Shown one piece after another: positions 17,858 through 27,586 of a DNA stretch of 64,000 nucleotides. Source of the stretch: Virgibacillus salexigens. Lineage in GTDB: Bacteria > Bacillota > Bacilli > Bacillales > Amphibacillaceae. Below the pieces are notes generated by a model. That model had not been told where the DNA came from. It saw only the letters and a program-made list of their open reading frames with translations, and searched no databases. Positions within the stretch are counted from its first letter, which is position 1; each line of letters opens with the position of its first letter. The stretch spans positions 124,001 through 188,000 of the forward strand of contig NZ_BNEO01000005.1 of the NCBI RefSeq assembly GCF_014905415.1, given 5' to 3'. A program made the translations under genes and the position numbers.

Positions 17858-18880
17858 CTAATTTTCTTCTTGCTTTAAATACTCTTCCAGTGTTACATCC
17901 TGTTCCGTAATTTCTTCTGCGGCCTTCTTCCCTACATAACGAATATGCCAGGGCTCATATTGGTATTCTGTAATATCCTCTTTCCCTTTAGGAAATCGAA
18001 TAATAAAGCCATAATCAGCTGCATGCTGTGCTAACCATTTACCTTCATCTGTATTTGCGAATTCCGTTGTTAACTGAAAATCAATATCAGGGCTGGTAAC
18101 ATCCATTGTGAGCCCGGTTTGATGCTCGCTTTCCCCTGGACGTGCGCTAAATTTATTAGCTGCTTCCTCACCATCTGCCTCCACATTTGATGCGAAAATT
18201 GTTTCTTGTCTTTCATAGGAACGATAGCCAGACTGAGCAAATAAATCAAGTCCTGCTTCGTCAGCTGCAACAAATAGCTCTTCTAAAGAACTAGCAGCGA
18301 TTTTTCTCATTTGTTTTTTTGGTAAATCTTCAGTGAACGGAAAACGAACGTCAGGAATTACTAAATCTTCTGGTATATAATCTTCAGGAAGTGCATGTTG
18401 TTTGTTTACTAGAGCCAATTGTTCATAAGGATTTGCAATGACTTCTGTACCATGATTAGTTGTAGCAGTTTCTGTTTTCGCAGGTAGTCCATTTCCTGGT
18501 TCGAATGTTCCTGTATTCTCATGGAGAAGCGTGTCTATTGTTTGAGCTGTATCTTCTGTGTAGATTCCAGTAACCAGTAAAGCATCATGTTGAAGTTGAA
18601 TATCTGTAATTGCCCATACAGTAGAAGCATCAAATTCTCCGTTTATTGTGATTTCATAACCTAATTTATTTAGAACTGTTTGTAGAGATTGAACAGCATC
18701 ACCATTGTCTAATTTTTGTAATTGCTCTTTTGGAAGTTCCATTGTATCGTTTTCTGCATTTGAAGTATTCTTTTCTTGGTCTGGTTGTGTAGTTGTTTCA
18801 AGGCTTTCTTTATCGGTGCATGCGGCAGCGATAAGCAAAATTATAAACACTACGAATACAACAATTCGCTTATGTTTCAT
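17858..18880 (-). CDS. VanY-type D-alanyl-D-alanine carboxypeptidase lipoprotein with peptidoglycan-binding domain
   Basis: Trims the terminal D-Ala of peptidoglycan stems outside the membrane. The 340-residue protein has a lipoprotein signal with lipobox ending at Cys21 (LIAAAC), a low-complexity acidic linker, a peptidoglycan-binding type 1 repeat at about residues 58-118, and a C-terminal M15B peptidase. The zinc and catalytic residues are visible in SEHQTGLTMD (His253, Asp260) and EPWHIRYVG (Glu309, His312). AGGAGAGG precedes the ATG. It is a single gene. Confidence 0.9.
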   Translation of the reverse strand: MKHKRIVVFVVFIILLIAAACTDKESLETTTQPDQEKNTSNAENDTMELPKEQLQKLDNGDAVQSLQTVLNKLGYEITINGEFDASTVWAITDIQLQHDALLVTGIYTEDTAQTIDTLLHENTGTFEPGNGLPAKTETATTNHGTEVIANPYEQLALVNKQHALPEDYIPEDLVIPDVRFPFTEDLPKKQMRKIAASSLEELFVAADEAGLDLFAQSGYRSYERQETIFASNVEADGEEAANKFSARPGESEHQTGLTMDVTSPDIDFQLTTEFANTDEGKWLAQHAADYGFIIRFPKGKEDITEYQYEPWHIRYVGKKAAEEITEQDVTLEEYLKQEEN

Positions 18881-19034
18881 GACGTTCCTCTCCTGTGCGA
18901 AATAATTTTAAAGGTCTTAATAAAACCATCTTTTATTCTCTCATAGTTTTCGCTCAGGTGGCAATCCATTTTTATAGGCACATCATCTTTTAGCGTCTCA
19001 TATGGATAAAAGAAGAGTGAAGAGGGTGACATAA

Positions 19035-20240
19035 GTGTTTCAAAATAGCTCAAAAAGATATTATCTATATACGTTTATTCTTTTTTGGTGTGCGCTAGTC
19101 GTTGTTTCAAGTGTATATGTTGTAACGCCATTAACAGATACCTTTTCCAGTTATTTTCAAGTAAGTGAACAAGAAACGACTTGGATAGGAAGTGTGTTTT
19201 CTGGATGTTATGCAATTGGATTCCTTTTATTTGTACCGCTCGTGGAAAGCTTTGGAAAAAGGCAGCTAATTGTATTTGGGCTCGTTATGCTTACATGGTT
19301 AACTTTTTTGCTTGCTTTCGCTGAAGCTTTTTGGTTTATGTTGATGTTTCGTGCCTTGCAGGGCCTTTTTGCTGCAACATTTGCTCCTACTGCACTCGCA
19401 TATGTATTTGACCTGTTTCCAAAAGAGAAAAGGATGGTGGCAATTAGTTACATTAGTTTTGGATATGTTCTAGCAGGGATCTTTGGTCAAGCAGTCGCAG
19501 ACATAATTAATCAAACGTTTGAATGGCAACTTGTATTTTACGTGTTTTCGGTAATCTATTTGATTAGTATATTTCTTGTTTATTGTTTTCTTCCATCTAC
19601 AACACAAACAGTCAGACAACTTAAAGTAAAAAGTTATATTTTGCAAATAAAGCAATTAATAATAAGAAGAGAATTACAAGTATGTTATTTCATTGCGTTT
19701 ACTCTCTTGTTTACGTTTCTCGGTATGTATAGCCTTATTGGGGACTATTTACAGGGAAATCCGTATTATCTTCTTGATCGGGAGGTTTTTAATGTAAGAG
19801 TATTAGGTATCACTGGAATGCTGTTGTCTCCATTTGCAGGGTTCTTTGTCAAACGATGGGGAGAATTAATTGTACTGCGTTTTAGTCTCAGTATGGCGCT
19901 CATAGGGTTATTTTTCATGTTAATTAGTAATAACCTCTGGTTTACAATTAGTGCGAGTGTTGGATATGTAGCAGGGATTTCGCTTACTTTCCCTGTACTA
20001 ATGAAAATCATTGGCGATTTAGGCGGGGAAGCTAGGTCTGTTGCATCTGCACTTTATGCATTTATATTATTTGTGGGTGCTTCTCTAGGGCCGATGACTT
20101 CTTTATATTTTAAGGGGATAGCTGGTTATCATGGTGCGCTTTTAAGTTTAGCAAGTTGTTTATTTATTTCATGTTGGGTTGCTTTTCTCTCTAAGTTATT
20201 AAGAAAAAAGTCAGATGCTTCGTTTAGTGAAAGCACCTGA
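19035..20240 (+). CDS. MFS transporter
   Basis: A 401-residue major facilitator protein with about twelve membrane helices. The first half holds a loop motif GKRQLIVFG after helix 2 and the helix 4 region FRALQGLFAATFAPTALAYVFDLFP, typical of drug or metabolite exporters of the AraJ/YbcL type. It starts with GTG at 19035 behind GAGGGTG. The substrate is unknown. Its last codons overlap the terminator of the convergent pepT gene. Confidence 0.8.
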   Translation: MFQNSSKRYYLYTFILFWCALVVVSSVYVVTPLTDTFSSYFQVSEQETTWIGSVFSGCYAIGFLLFVPLVESFGKRQLIVFGLVMLTWLTFLLAFAEAFWFMLMFRALQGLFAATFAPTALAYVFDLFPKEKRMVAISYISFGYVLAGIFGQAVADIINQTFEWQLVFYVFSVIYLISIFLVYCFLPSTTQTVRQLKVKSYILQIKQLIIRRELQVCYFIAFTLLFTFLGMYSLIGDYLQGNPYYLLDREVFNVRVLGITGMLLSPFAGFFVKRWGELIVLRFSLSMALIGLFFMLISNNLWFTISASVGYVAGISLTFPVLMKIIGDLGGEARSVASALYAFILFVGASLGPMTSLYFKGIAGYHGALLSLASCLFISCWVAFLSKLLRKKSDASFSEST

Positions 20241-20241
20241 C
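20204..20241 (-). terminator. pepT terminator, embedded in the MFS coding end
   Basis: On the minus strand an 11-base stem with one G-T pair (20231-20241 with 20210-20220) is followed by six T (plus A-run 20204-20209). It lies within the last codons of the MFS gene. Confidence 0.85.
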
Positions 20242-20247
20242 ATTAGC

Positions 20248-21477
20248 TTATCGCTGTTCAAATAATTTGCAAATTTCGATTATGGTGTTGGTTGCTTTAA
20301 TCATATTATCTACAGAGATGTATTCATATTTACCGTGAAAGTTTTCTCCACCTGTAAAAATATTTGGTGTCGGTAATCCCATATAAGAAAGCTGAGAACC
20401 ATCAGTACCACCGCGAATTGGCTCTACAATTGGTTCAATAGCGAGGTTTTTCATTGCTTGATGTGCGATATCAACAATTTCTTTTACAGGTTCGATTTTT
20501 TCTCTCATGTTATAGTATTGGTCGATTAATTCTATCGAAATAATATTTTCGCCGTATTTCTCCTGTAACTCATCGACAAACTGAATAACTGTATCTTTTC
20601 GTTTCTGGAAAATACCCTTATCAAAATCACGAATGATGTAAGTTACTTCTGCATACTCAACATCTCCTTGAACAGAGATTAGATGATAAAAACCGTCGTA
20701 GTTTGCTGTATGCTCTGGAGCTTCTAATTCTGGAAATTTACTAATAAATTCTGCTGCCATTTTACCAGCGTTTATCATTTTATTTTTGGCGGTCCCTGGA
20801 TGTACGCTATTTCCCTTGAAGATAACCTTTGCCGCAGCTGCATTAAAGCTTTCATATTGCAATTCACCTAATGGCCCCCCATCAACCGTATAAGCGTATG
20901 ATGCCTCAAATCGATCTACATCAAATTTATGTGGACCTCTACCAATCTCTTCATCTGGAGTAAATCCTACACGAATGCGTCCGTGTTTAATTTCTGGATG
21001 GTTTACGAGGTAATCCATGGCAGTCATAATTTCTGAAATACCAGCTTTATTATCTGCACCTAACAATGTCGTGCCATCTGTTGTAATCAAAGTATGACCT
21101 TCGTATTTGGTTAGCTCTGGAAAATCTTCATTCGATAAAATGATATTTGAATCTTCGTTTAGAACAATATCACTTCCATCAAAATTCTCAATCACTTGGG
21201 GTTTTACGTTTTCGCCAGTAAAATCGGTGGCGGTATCCATATGAGCTAAAAAACCAATTGTTGGTATGTCTTTATCGGTATTTGCAGGTAGTGTGGCCAT
21301 TACATAACCGAAATCATCCACGGTTACATCAATTAGGCCAATCTCTTGAAGTTCGTTACCTAATTGATTAGCTAATTCTAGTTGTCCCGGTGTAGATGGA
21401 GTTTGATCATTATTTTCATTTGATTGTGTATTCATTTTTGCATAGGTAATAAATCGTTTCATTAAGTCATCTTTCAT
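20248..21477 (-). CDS. pepT: Peptidase T (tripeptide aminopeptidase)
   Basis: Removes N-terminal residues from tripeptides in the cytoplasm. The 409-residue M20-family zinc peptidase has metal-binding HMDTATDF, the catalytic [23 protein letters not shown] and the C-terminal [24 protein letters not shown] segment. Length and order are normal for PepT. AGGAGAT precedes the ATG by nine bases. It is monocistronic. Confidence 0.96.
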   Translation of the reverse strand: MKDDLMKRFITYAKMNTQSNENNDQTPSTPGQLELANQLGNELQEIGLIDVTVDDFGYVMATLPANTDKDIPTIGFLAHMDTATDFTGENVKPQVIENFDGSDIVLNEDSNIILSNEDFPELTKYEGHTLITTDGTTLLGADNKAGISEIMTAMDYLVNHPEIKHGRIRVGFTPDEEIGRGPHKFDVDRFEASYAYTVDGGPLGELQYESFNAAAAKVIFKGNSVHPGTAKNKMINAGKMAAEFISKFPELEAPEHTANYDGFYHLISVQGDVEYAEVTYIIRDFDKGIFQKRKDTVIQFVDELQEKYGENIISIELIDQYYNMREKIEPVKEIVDIAHQAMKNLAIEPIVEPIRGGTDGSQLSYMGLPTPNIFTGGENFHGKYEYISVDNMIKATNTIIEICKLFEQR

Positions 21478-21701
21478 TTTGAATTCATCTCCTATTTAAA
21501 TAATTCTAATTTTATTATAGCTTATTCTTACGTGCGATCTAAATAGAAATTTCCATTAGGGGTATGGAACGCTTGATAGATCGATAGTCATGAAATTGTT
21601 GAATAGGGTAGGAATGCATGAATACTTCGTTTAAAATAAAAGGTAATAAAATATTGTCTGTTACTTTTATCCGAAATAAATTCCAGTTTGGAGGTCTGAA
21701 T

Positions 21702-22550
21702 ATGACGTACTTAATTAGTGTAAATCGGTTAAAGAATCGCTTAAATAATAGTCTAAATAATACGGTAATTATTGATGCTCGTTTTGAACTAACGAAACCA
21801 GATGCAGGAAGGAAAGCATACTTGAAGGACCATATTCCTGGAGCTGTTTATATGGACTTGGAAAAGGATTTATCTGGTAAAAAGGAAAAACATGGTGGGA
21901 ATCATCCTTTGCCAGATCTTGATATGTTGGTTAATAAACTCAGTAATATTGGAATTGATCATGAAACGACAGTTGTTGTATATGATCAACGCAATGAAAT
22001 GTATGCGTCAAGAGCATGGTGGCTCCTGCATTATTTAGGACATGATAAAGTGTATATTCTTGAAGGAGGCTATCAGCGTTGGAAGGAAGAAGGAAATCCA
22101 ACGACAGATGCTATTCCAGAGTTATATGCAAAGGAATTTGAAGCGAAGCTGAGACAGAATCAAACCGTTGAGATGAAAGAGGTAAAAGATAAGCTAGCGA
22201 AGCAAACGGCGGTTGTCATTGATTCAAGGTCGAAGGAAAGGTATTTAGGCGATGTAGAGCCATTATATGCTCGAGCAGGTCATATCCCGGGAGCAACCAA
22301 TTATTTTTGGAAAGACGTATTATCGAAAGTCGATGGTAAGTGGAAGGATAAACATGAATTAGAGCAGCAGTTTGCTGGATTATCCAAAGATGATGAAATT
22401 ATTGTATCTTGTGGTTCTGGTATCTCGGCGTGCCCAAACATTCTCGCTTTAAAATCACTCGGATTTACAAATGTAAAATTATACCCCGGAAGCTTTAGCG
22501 ATTGGATTTCATATGATGAAAATGAAGTAGCTATAGGAGAGGATTCATGA
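21702..22550 (+). CDS. Two-domain sulfurtransferase (rhodanese / 3-mercaptopyruvate type)
   Basis: Transfers sulfane sulfur to an acceptor thiol or cyanide. The 282-residue protein has two tandem rhodanese domains: an inactive N-terminal one containing HIPGAVYMD and a C-terminal one with catalytic Cys237 in the loop CGSGISAC. I chose the ATG at 21702, seven bases behind GGAGG, although the frame opens 28 codons earlier. The next gene, a 3-methyladenine glycosylase, begins within its stop codon, so the two are translationally coupled. Confidence 0.88.
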   Translation: MTYLISVNRLKNRLNNSLNNTVIIDARFELTKPDAGRKAYLKDHIPGAVYMDLEKDLSGKKEKHGGNHPLPDLDMLVNKLSNIGIDHETTVVVYDQRNEMYASRAWWLLHYLGHDKVYILEGGYQRWKEEGNPTTDAIPELYAKEFEAKLRQNQTVEMKEVKDKLAKQTAVVIDSRSKERYLGDVEPLYARAGHIPGATNYFWKDVLSKVDGKWKDKHELEQQFAGLSKDDEIIVSCGSGISACPNILALKSLGFTNVKLYPGSFSDWISYDENEVAIGEDS

Positions 22551-23110
22551 AGCAGAGATGCCATTGGGTAACTAATGACCCTATATATATCGAATATCAT
22601 GATAATGAATGGGGAAGAGCCGTATACGATAATCAGAAATTATTTGAAATGTTATCTTTAGAAGGAGCCCAAGCAGGATTAAGTTGGATTACAGTCCTTA
22701 AACGAAGAGAGAATTATAGAAAGGCTTTTGAACAATTTGACCCAGCTGCTGTCAGTGGGTTTTCGGAATCAAAAATAAATGAATTAGCGGCAAACGAAGG
22801 AATTATTCGACATAGAGGAAAAATTGCATCGGTTGTCACAAACGCACAAGCATTTTTGCAGATTCAACAAGAATTCGGTAGCTTTTCAAGGTATATCTGG
22901 AATTTTGTGGATGGGAAGCCAATTGTAAATAATTGGCAGTCCTATGAAGAGGTTCCTGCTTATACAAAAGAATCTGAAAATATGAGTAAAGATTTAAAAC
23001 GTCGTGGATTCCGATTTGTTGGGCCGACGATTTGTTATGCTTTTATGCAAGCTACTGGCATGGTAAATGATCATATTCAAGGGTGTTTCTTGTATAATGG
23101 CGACATTTAA
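22547..23110 (+). CDS. tag: DNA-3-methyladenine glycosylase I
   Basis: Excises 3-methyladenine from alkylated DNA. The 187-residue helix-hairpin-helix enzyme shows YHDNEWGRAVYDNQKLFEML at the N-terminus, LSWITVLKRRENYRKAF and a C-terminal GFRFVGPTICYAFMQATGMVNDH, including the Cys and His positions used for zinc binding in this family. It overlaps the upstream sulfurtransferase by four bases (ATGA) and has AGGAGAGG before its start. Confidence 0.94.
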   Translation: MKQRCHWVTNDPIYIEYHDNEWGRAVYDNQKLFEMLSLEGAQAGLSWITVLKRRENYRKAFEQFDPAAVSGFSESKINELAANEGIIRHRGKIASVVTNAQAFLQIQQEFGSFSRYIWNFVDGKPIVNNWQSYEEVPAYTKESENMSKDLKRRGFRFVGPTICYAFMQATGMVNDHIQGCFLYNGDI

Positions 23111-23150
23111 CTGTGTTATCAAGGAATTTATTCTAGTTTCTCATTACATA

Positions 23151-23198
23151 ACCCGTAAGCTTTTCCCAGTTCCGCTCTGGAAGTATTGGCTTACGGGT
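23151..23198. repeat. Stem-loop between tag and the chemotaxis receptor gene
   Basis: ACCCGTAAGC (23151-23160) pairs perfectly with GCTTACGGGT (23189-23198), and a nested CCAG/CTGG stem lies inside. Neither strand has a T-run, so it is not a standard intrinsic terminator although it sits between convergent genes. Confidence 0.6.
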
Positions 23199-23224
23199 AA
23201 GGTAACTTCATGCTCCTATATTCC

Positions 23225-24991
23225 TTATAGTTTAAATACATTTACTTCTTTATTTAGTTGTTCGGCAAGCACCGATAATTCATTTGCATTACCCGAAACT
23301 TCTTCCATGGAACTGGAGGATTGTTGGGCAGAAGCGGCAGCTTGTTCAACAGCTGCGGCAGACTCCTCAGATACAGAAGCAATTTCTTCAATTAAATTGT
23401 TCATATCCATACTGCTCGCTGCTATATCGTTGAGATTCTGGGAAATATCATTTATTCTGCTAGTCATTTCTAATACAGCGGTGTTAATTGAGTTAAAGTT
23501 GTCGCCAGTTGCTTCAATTTGATTCGTACCTTCCTTCACTTCGTGATACCCATTATTCAATGATTGAACCACTTGATTGGTTTCGTCCTGAATAGTTGTC
23601 ACAATCGAGGTAATCTCTCCTACAGAAGAAGCGACCTGCTCAGAGAGCCGACGAACTTCATCTGCAACCACAGCAAAACCTTTACCGTGTTCTCCTGCCC
23701 TTGCTGCTTCTATAGCTGCATTTAACGATAATAAATTTGTTTGGTCAGCAATATCTTTAATCACTAATACAAGCTTAGAAATTTCAGTTGATTGATGTTC
23801 TAATCCTTGTACCTTGTCTACGGCTTCAGCAACAATTGTATCAATTTGCTTCATTTGTGTGACAGATTGCTGCATCAGTTTTTTACCCTGATTCGTTAAT
23901 TGTTGTACTCCTTCAGAGCTGGTTAATATGTCTTTGCCTTTTTCTTCAGAAGAACGAACTTTATCTACAAAGCTTAGCATCGTTTCGGATAGGTTACTTG
24001 CACTATTCGCTTGGGATTCTGAACCTGTTGATAATTCTTCCATCGTTGTTGCAATTTGGTTACTGCCTTCTTTCACCTCATTAGCTGATTGTGTGAGTTC
24101 TTCACTTCGAGAAGAGACAGAGGAGGAAGCGTTTTGTACTTTCATCAGTATTGCTTTAATATTTTCTTTCATTAGATTAACAGAAGTAGCTAATTGACCG
24201 ATTTCATCCTTTCCATGATCCTTTATTGAATCGGATTGTAAATCTCCATTTGCCACTCTTGAGGTTAAATGGACGACTTGTTTTAACCTTGAAGTGATGC
24301 CGCGGCTGACAATTATCATTAATGGGATTCCGATAATTAATACGAGTAGATTGGCACTTGCTAAAACATAAATACTCGTATTTGAACTGTTTTTCGCTTG
24401 GGTTAGTGCATTCGATTGATCCTCTTTCATTAATTCCATAAGCTCATTTACTAAAAGTATCGTATCGTTTCTCATCCTAGACGAATAATCTCGTAATGTA
24501 TTAGCCATGATGTCATTATCACCTTCTAAGGAAGAGACCATTCGATCGAGAAAAGCAGTGTCGATGGATTCATTTTTTTCTCTGATCTCTTGAAACAAGC
24601 TTCTTTGTTCTTTTGTAACCAATGTGGATTCGAGTTTGCTTGCTAATTCATTAAAATCATTTTGATATTCTTTAAAAGAATCAATATACTGCGCATTTTG
24701 TGTCAGAAGGTAGTCTGCAGATTGTACATCTTTTGCCTGGATAAGAATTGCTAATTGGGATACGTCGTTTAATTGGTTACTATAGTCGTCTACTGCTTGT
24801 ATATCTTTTTGACCATGATTTAATTGTAAGTACACAATAATGGCAGAGGTGACAAATAAAGCGATCGTAAGGAAAAAAACGATCATGTATTTCTTGCTGA
24901 GCTTTAGGTTTCTCCATTTTAAGAATAGAAGTTTCGGGTGTTTCCTGTTTCCTTTCTTATGTTTTACTTTTTCCAACTTTTTCTTTTTCAT
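23225..24991 (-). CDS. Methyl-accepting chemotaxis protein
   Basis: A 588-residue transmembrane receptor. It has a basic N-terminus, a first membrane helix at about residues 37-55, an extracellular helical sensor of about 150 residues, a second helix near 210-232, a HAMP linker, and a long coiled-coil signalling domain. The conserved tip [20 protein letters not shown] contacts CheA and CheW. The short extracellular part resembles a four-helix-bundle sensor; its ligand is unknown. I chose the ATG at 24991, five bases after GGGGGA, rather than the upstream one. No other chemotaxis gene is nearby. Confidence 0.92.
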   Translation of the reverse strand: MKKKKLEKVKHKKGNRKHPKLLFLKWRNLKLSKKYMIVFFLTIALFVTSAIIVYLQLNHGQKDIQAVDDYSNQLNDVSQLAILIQAKDVQSADYLLTQNAQYIDSFKEYQNDFNELASKLESTLVTKEQRSLFQEIREKNESIDTAFLDRMVSSLEGDNDIMANTLRDYSSRMRNDTILLVNELMELMKEDQSNALTQAKNSSNTSIYVLASANLLVLIIGIPLMIIVSRGITSRLKQVVHLTSRVANGDLQSDSIKDHGKDEIGQLATSVNLMKENIKAILMKVQNASSSVSSRSEELTQSANEVKEGSNQIATTMEELSTGSESQANSASNLSETMLSFVDKVRSSEEKGKDILTSSEGVQQLTNQGKKLMQQSVTQMKQIDTIVAEAVDKVQGLEHQSTEISKLVLVIKDIADQTNLLSLNAAIEAARAGEHGKGFAVVADEVRRLSEQVASSVGEITSIVTTIQDETNQVVQSLNNGYHEVKEGTNQIEATGDNFNSINTAVLEMTSRINDISQNLNDIAASSMDMNNLIEEIASVSEESAAAVEQAAASAQQSSSSMEEVSGNANELSVLAEQLNKEVNVFKL

Positions 24992-25152
24992 TGTTATCCC
25001 CCAATTAATAAGACAGCTTTTCTTCATTATCGACATAATTGATGTAGGTATGAAGTACTATTTCAAATTTTTTAACATTTGCATCATTTAAGCATATCCT
25101 GTACAATGCACCATTGTGTGTTTTATTTTAGATAAATTGCAGGTGATTAAAA

Positions 25153-25665
25153 TTGAGTTATACTGCATTCGTTGATATAGATAGGAATAAGGAAGAATTA
25201 AAAGAAGAACTGGATTCTATAGAGTTTCAATTATTTCGAATGCAAGAAAATGTAAAAGAAATAGCTAAAAAGTTTGAGATTATCAGTATCGATCGAACAA
25301 AGGAAGAGAACTGGGCTGTTATCTATGTTGATAAAAAATCCACCACTTTCCAAATTATGCTACATGCGTGCACAAAGCCATTTCGTGGAAATTGGGACTC
25401 TGCGATCGAAGTAGAATATAAAAATGAAAGAACCATTCACATCTGTGATATAAAGGGAGAAGAGAATAAAGGATTTGGTTCTGTCCTAATCAATCAGTTA
25501 AAAGAAATAGCCCGTGAAGAAAATAAGCAATTTATCACAGGTGATATTGTCCAACGCGATTTTGATCATGTTCATCGACTAAAGCATTTTTATTGTAAAC
25601 ATTATTTCAATGTAAACATAGACCATAACCAACAATCTGGAGAAATTATTTGGACAGATAGTTGA
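25153..25665 (+). CDS. GNAT-like acetyltransferase-fold protein
   Basis: A 170-residue protein with a coiled-coil-prone N-terminus (residues 10-45). The C-terminal half, with strand HICDIKGEENKGFGSVLINQL followed by a helix, resembles the acetyl-CoA-binding loop and helix of GNAT acetyltransferases. I do not recognise a specific family. It starts at TTG 25153, six bases after AGGTGA. Function unknown; the GNAT assignment is tentative. Confidence 0.6.
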   Translation: MSYTAFVDIDRNKEELKEELDSIEFQLFRMQENVKEIAKKFEIISIDRTKEENWAVIYVDKKSTTFQIMLHACTKPFRGNWDSAIEVEYKNERTIHICDIKGEENKGFGSVLINQLKEIAREENKQFITGDIVQRDFDHVHRLKHFYCKHYFNVNIDHNQQSGEIIWTDS

Positions 25666-25805
25666 TGTGTGAGGCTGTTCCGCGAATGGAGTGGAATGGT
25701 CTTTTTTATTCTCTGATTTAGATAACAGGACAAACACCCAATGAATAAAATATGAAGTAGCAAGATCGAAACATATCTAATTGTTTACATGGGGAGCGAA
25801 TAGAA

Positions 25806-27221
25806 ATGCAAATACATGTGATAAGTCGTAATGATACATTATGGAATATTGCTAATAATTATGGTTCTGACGTAAATCAAATTGGTTTACTTAATCAAAT
25901 AAATAATCCAAATACATTGGTAGTCGGGCAAGCTTTAGTTATTCCAAATGCCCAACTGGAGTACGTAGTTCAATCTGGGGACAATTTATGGGCGATTGCT
26001 CAAAGGTATCAGATATCGGTTAGTGAGCTCGCCTCGTTTAATAATATTACAGATCCATCCTTGCTTTTCGTTGGTCAAATGCTGCAGATCCCTTTTTTAA
26101 CATATGTTATTCAACCAGGGGATTCCTTATGGGCAATTGCTAATCGTTTTGGGGTGAGTGTGGATGACATTGTCAGGGAGAATGAAATCGTTGATCCTTC
26201 CCTTATTTATTCTGGACAGCGCATCAGGATTTCACAACCAGCAAGGCCAACTACAGAGATAAATGCATATTCCACAAATACTAATCAGCAAGGAGCTCAA
26301 GAAGTAATGGCCTATGGAAGGCTTCTAACGTATCTATCCCCATTTTCGTATCATATTCAGTCTGATGGAGGAATAAATGAATTAGATGATAGGCCAATTC
26401 TTCAAGCAGCTGAAGCAACCAATACGTTTCCTTTACTTGTGTTGACTAATTTTGTAGAGGGAGAATTTAATTCAGATGTAGCTGCTAGTCTTCTACGTAA
26501 TCCGGAATTGCAAGAAACAATGATTACAAATTTACTAGAAATTATGCAAGAAAAAGGCTACCAAGGGGTTAACTTTGATTTTGAATATGTCTATCCAGAA
26601 GATAGAGAAAATTATAATGCGTTTCTAAGACGTGTCGTTGCTCGGCTACATCCAGAAGACTATATTGTTACAACTGCTTTAGCTCCTAAAATTAGTGATG
26701 ATCAAGAAGGTTTATTATACGAAGCCCATGATTATCAAGCACAAGGTGAGATCGTGGATTTCATTGTGTTAATGACCTATGAATGGGGATGGGCAGGAGG
26801 CAGGCCTTTAGCCATAGCACCGATTAACAACGTTCGTGAAGTATTGGATTATGCAGTTACCGTCATGCCACGTGAGAAGATTATGATGGGTATTCCCTTA
26901 TATGGTAGAGATTGGAAGATTCCATGGCAAGAGGGGACGGTTGCTCGAACTGTCAGCTCACAGGAGGCAATTCAGCTGGCTGCAACGTATGGAGCAGAGA
27001 TTGAGTACAATGATACGTATCAGTCCCCCTACTTCCAATACACAGATGAAGAAGGTCAAGCACATGAAGTATGGTTTGAAGACGCAAGAAGCATACAGGC
27101 AAAATATAACACAGTAGAGGAATATAACCTAAGGGGGGCTAGCTACTGGGTAATGGGGGTACCATTTCCTCAAAATTGGCCAGTATTGCAAGATACCTTT
27201 GCTGTGCAGAAAATTGAGTGA
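25806..27221 (+). CDS. LysM and GH18 spore-type peptidoglycan hydrolase (YaaH/SleL-like)
   Basis: A 471-residue protein with three LysM peptidoglycan-binding repeats at about residues 2-47, 52-96 and 99-143, followed by a glycoside hydrolase 18 domain whose catalytic acid is Glu260 in GVNFDFEYV. There is no signal peptide, as in the YaaH/SleL cortex-lytic enzymes deposited on spores from the mother cell. The expected role is N-acetylglucosaminidase action on cortex during germination. It points to a spore-forming organism. GGGGAGCG precedes the ATG. Confidence 0.9.
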   Translation: MQIHVISRNDTLWNIANNYGSDVNQIGLLNQINNPNTLVVGQALVIPNAQLEYVVQSGDNLWAIAQRYQISVSELASFNNITDPSLLFVGQMLQIPFLTYVIQPGDSLWAIANRFGVSVDDIVRENEIVDPSLIYSGQRIRISQPARPTTEINAYSTNTNQQGAQEVMAYGRLLTYLSPFSYHIQSDGGINELDDRPILQAAEATNTFPLLVLTNFVEGEFNSDVAASLLRNPELQETMITNLLEIMQEKGYQGVNFDFEYVYPEDRENYNAFLRRVVARLHPEDYIVTTALAPKISDDQEGLLYEAHDYQAQGEIVDFIVLMTYEWGWAGGRPLAIAPINNVREVLDYAVTVMPREKIMMGIPLYGRDWKIPWQEGTVARTVSSQEAIQLAATYGAEIEYNDTYQSPYFQYTDEEGQAHEVWFEDARSIQAKYNTVEEYNLRGASYWVMGVPFPQNWPVLQDTFAVQKIE

Positions 27222-27230
27222 GGGGATGTA

Positions 27231-27260
27231 TTGACATTAATCTGAATTTTTCGGTACACT
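27231..27260 (+). promoter_or_regulatory. Promoter of the ABC-F leader transcript
   Basis: A consensus TTGACA (27231-27236) and TACACT (27255-27260) are 18 bases apart. It lies just after the stop of the LysM/GH18 gene and upstream of a leader ORF. Confidence 0.8.
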
Positions 27261-27288
27261 AAACGTAACACAAAAGGAGGTGGGTTAG

Positions 27289-27402
27289 ATGAATCATACT
27301 GGTAGTGTAACGAAGCTTATGGAATATCTCTATATTCGTTATGCGATTTTTTCCGGAATTGCCACTAAAGGGATACGTATGTCCTTTTTAGCTACCAATT
27401 AA
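27289..27402 (+). CDS. Leader peptide (37 aa) upstream of the ABC-F gene
   Basis: A short ORF with a very strong ribosome site (AAAGGAGGTGGG) and a consensus promoter, starting MNHTGSVTKL and ending MSFLATN. It is too short to be an enzyme and has no recognised family. The RNA after it holds a terminator (27506-27546) and a segment that can pair either upstream or with the ABC-F ribosome site. This is the arrangement of a ribosome-mediated attenuator, in which stalling on the leader by an antibiotic would switch on the downstream gene. Function is inferred from context. Confidence 0.65.
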   Translation: MNHTGSVTKLMEYLYIRYAIFSGIATKGIRMSFLATN

Positions 27403-27505
27403 ATGGAAAAAATACCAGTAAGAGGCATCTACCTACAAACGGATATTGCATGGACTCAGCTTACTATTCTGATGATTGAAGAGTAGCTGCTAAACTATGC
27501 TTTAT

Positions 27506-27546
27506 AAAGACACGGATGGGAGTAGAAACGTCTTCGTGTCTTTTTG
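27506..27546 (+). terminator. Attenuator-type terminator in the ABC-F leader
   Basis: AAAGACACG (27506-27514) pairs with CGTGTCTTT (27535-27543), followed by TT and a T-rich stretch. It lies between the leader ORF and the ABC-F start, so it would end transcription before the structural gene unless overridden. Confidence 0.75.
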
Positions 27547-27586
27547 TGTATCGAAAATGCCTCTTCTGACGATGGAGGAAGGGCAA

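Noticed and set aside
23067-23522. 151-codon plus-strand open frame across tag and the chemotaxis receptor end
   Set aside because: It overlaps tag in another frame and is antisense to the conserved receptor C-terminus; Ser/Ala-rich composition is a shadow of the coiled coil.
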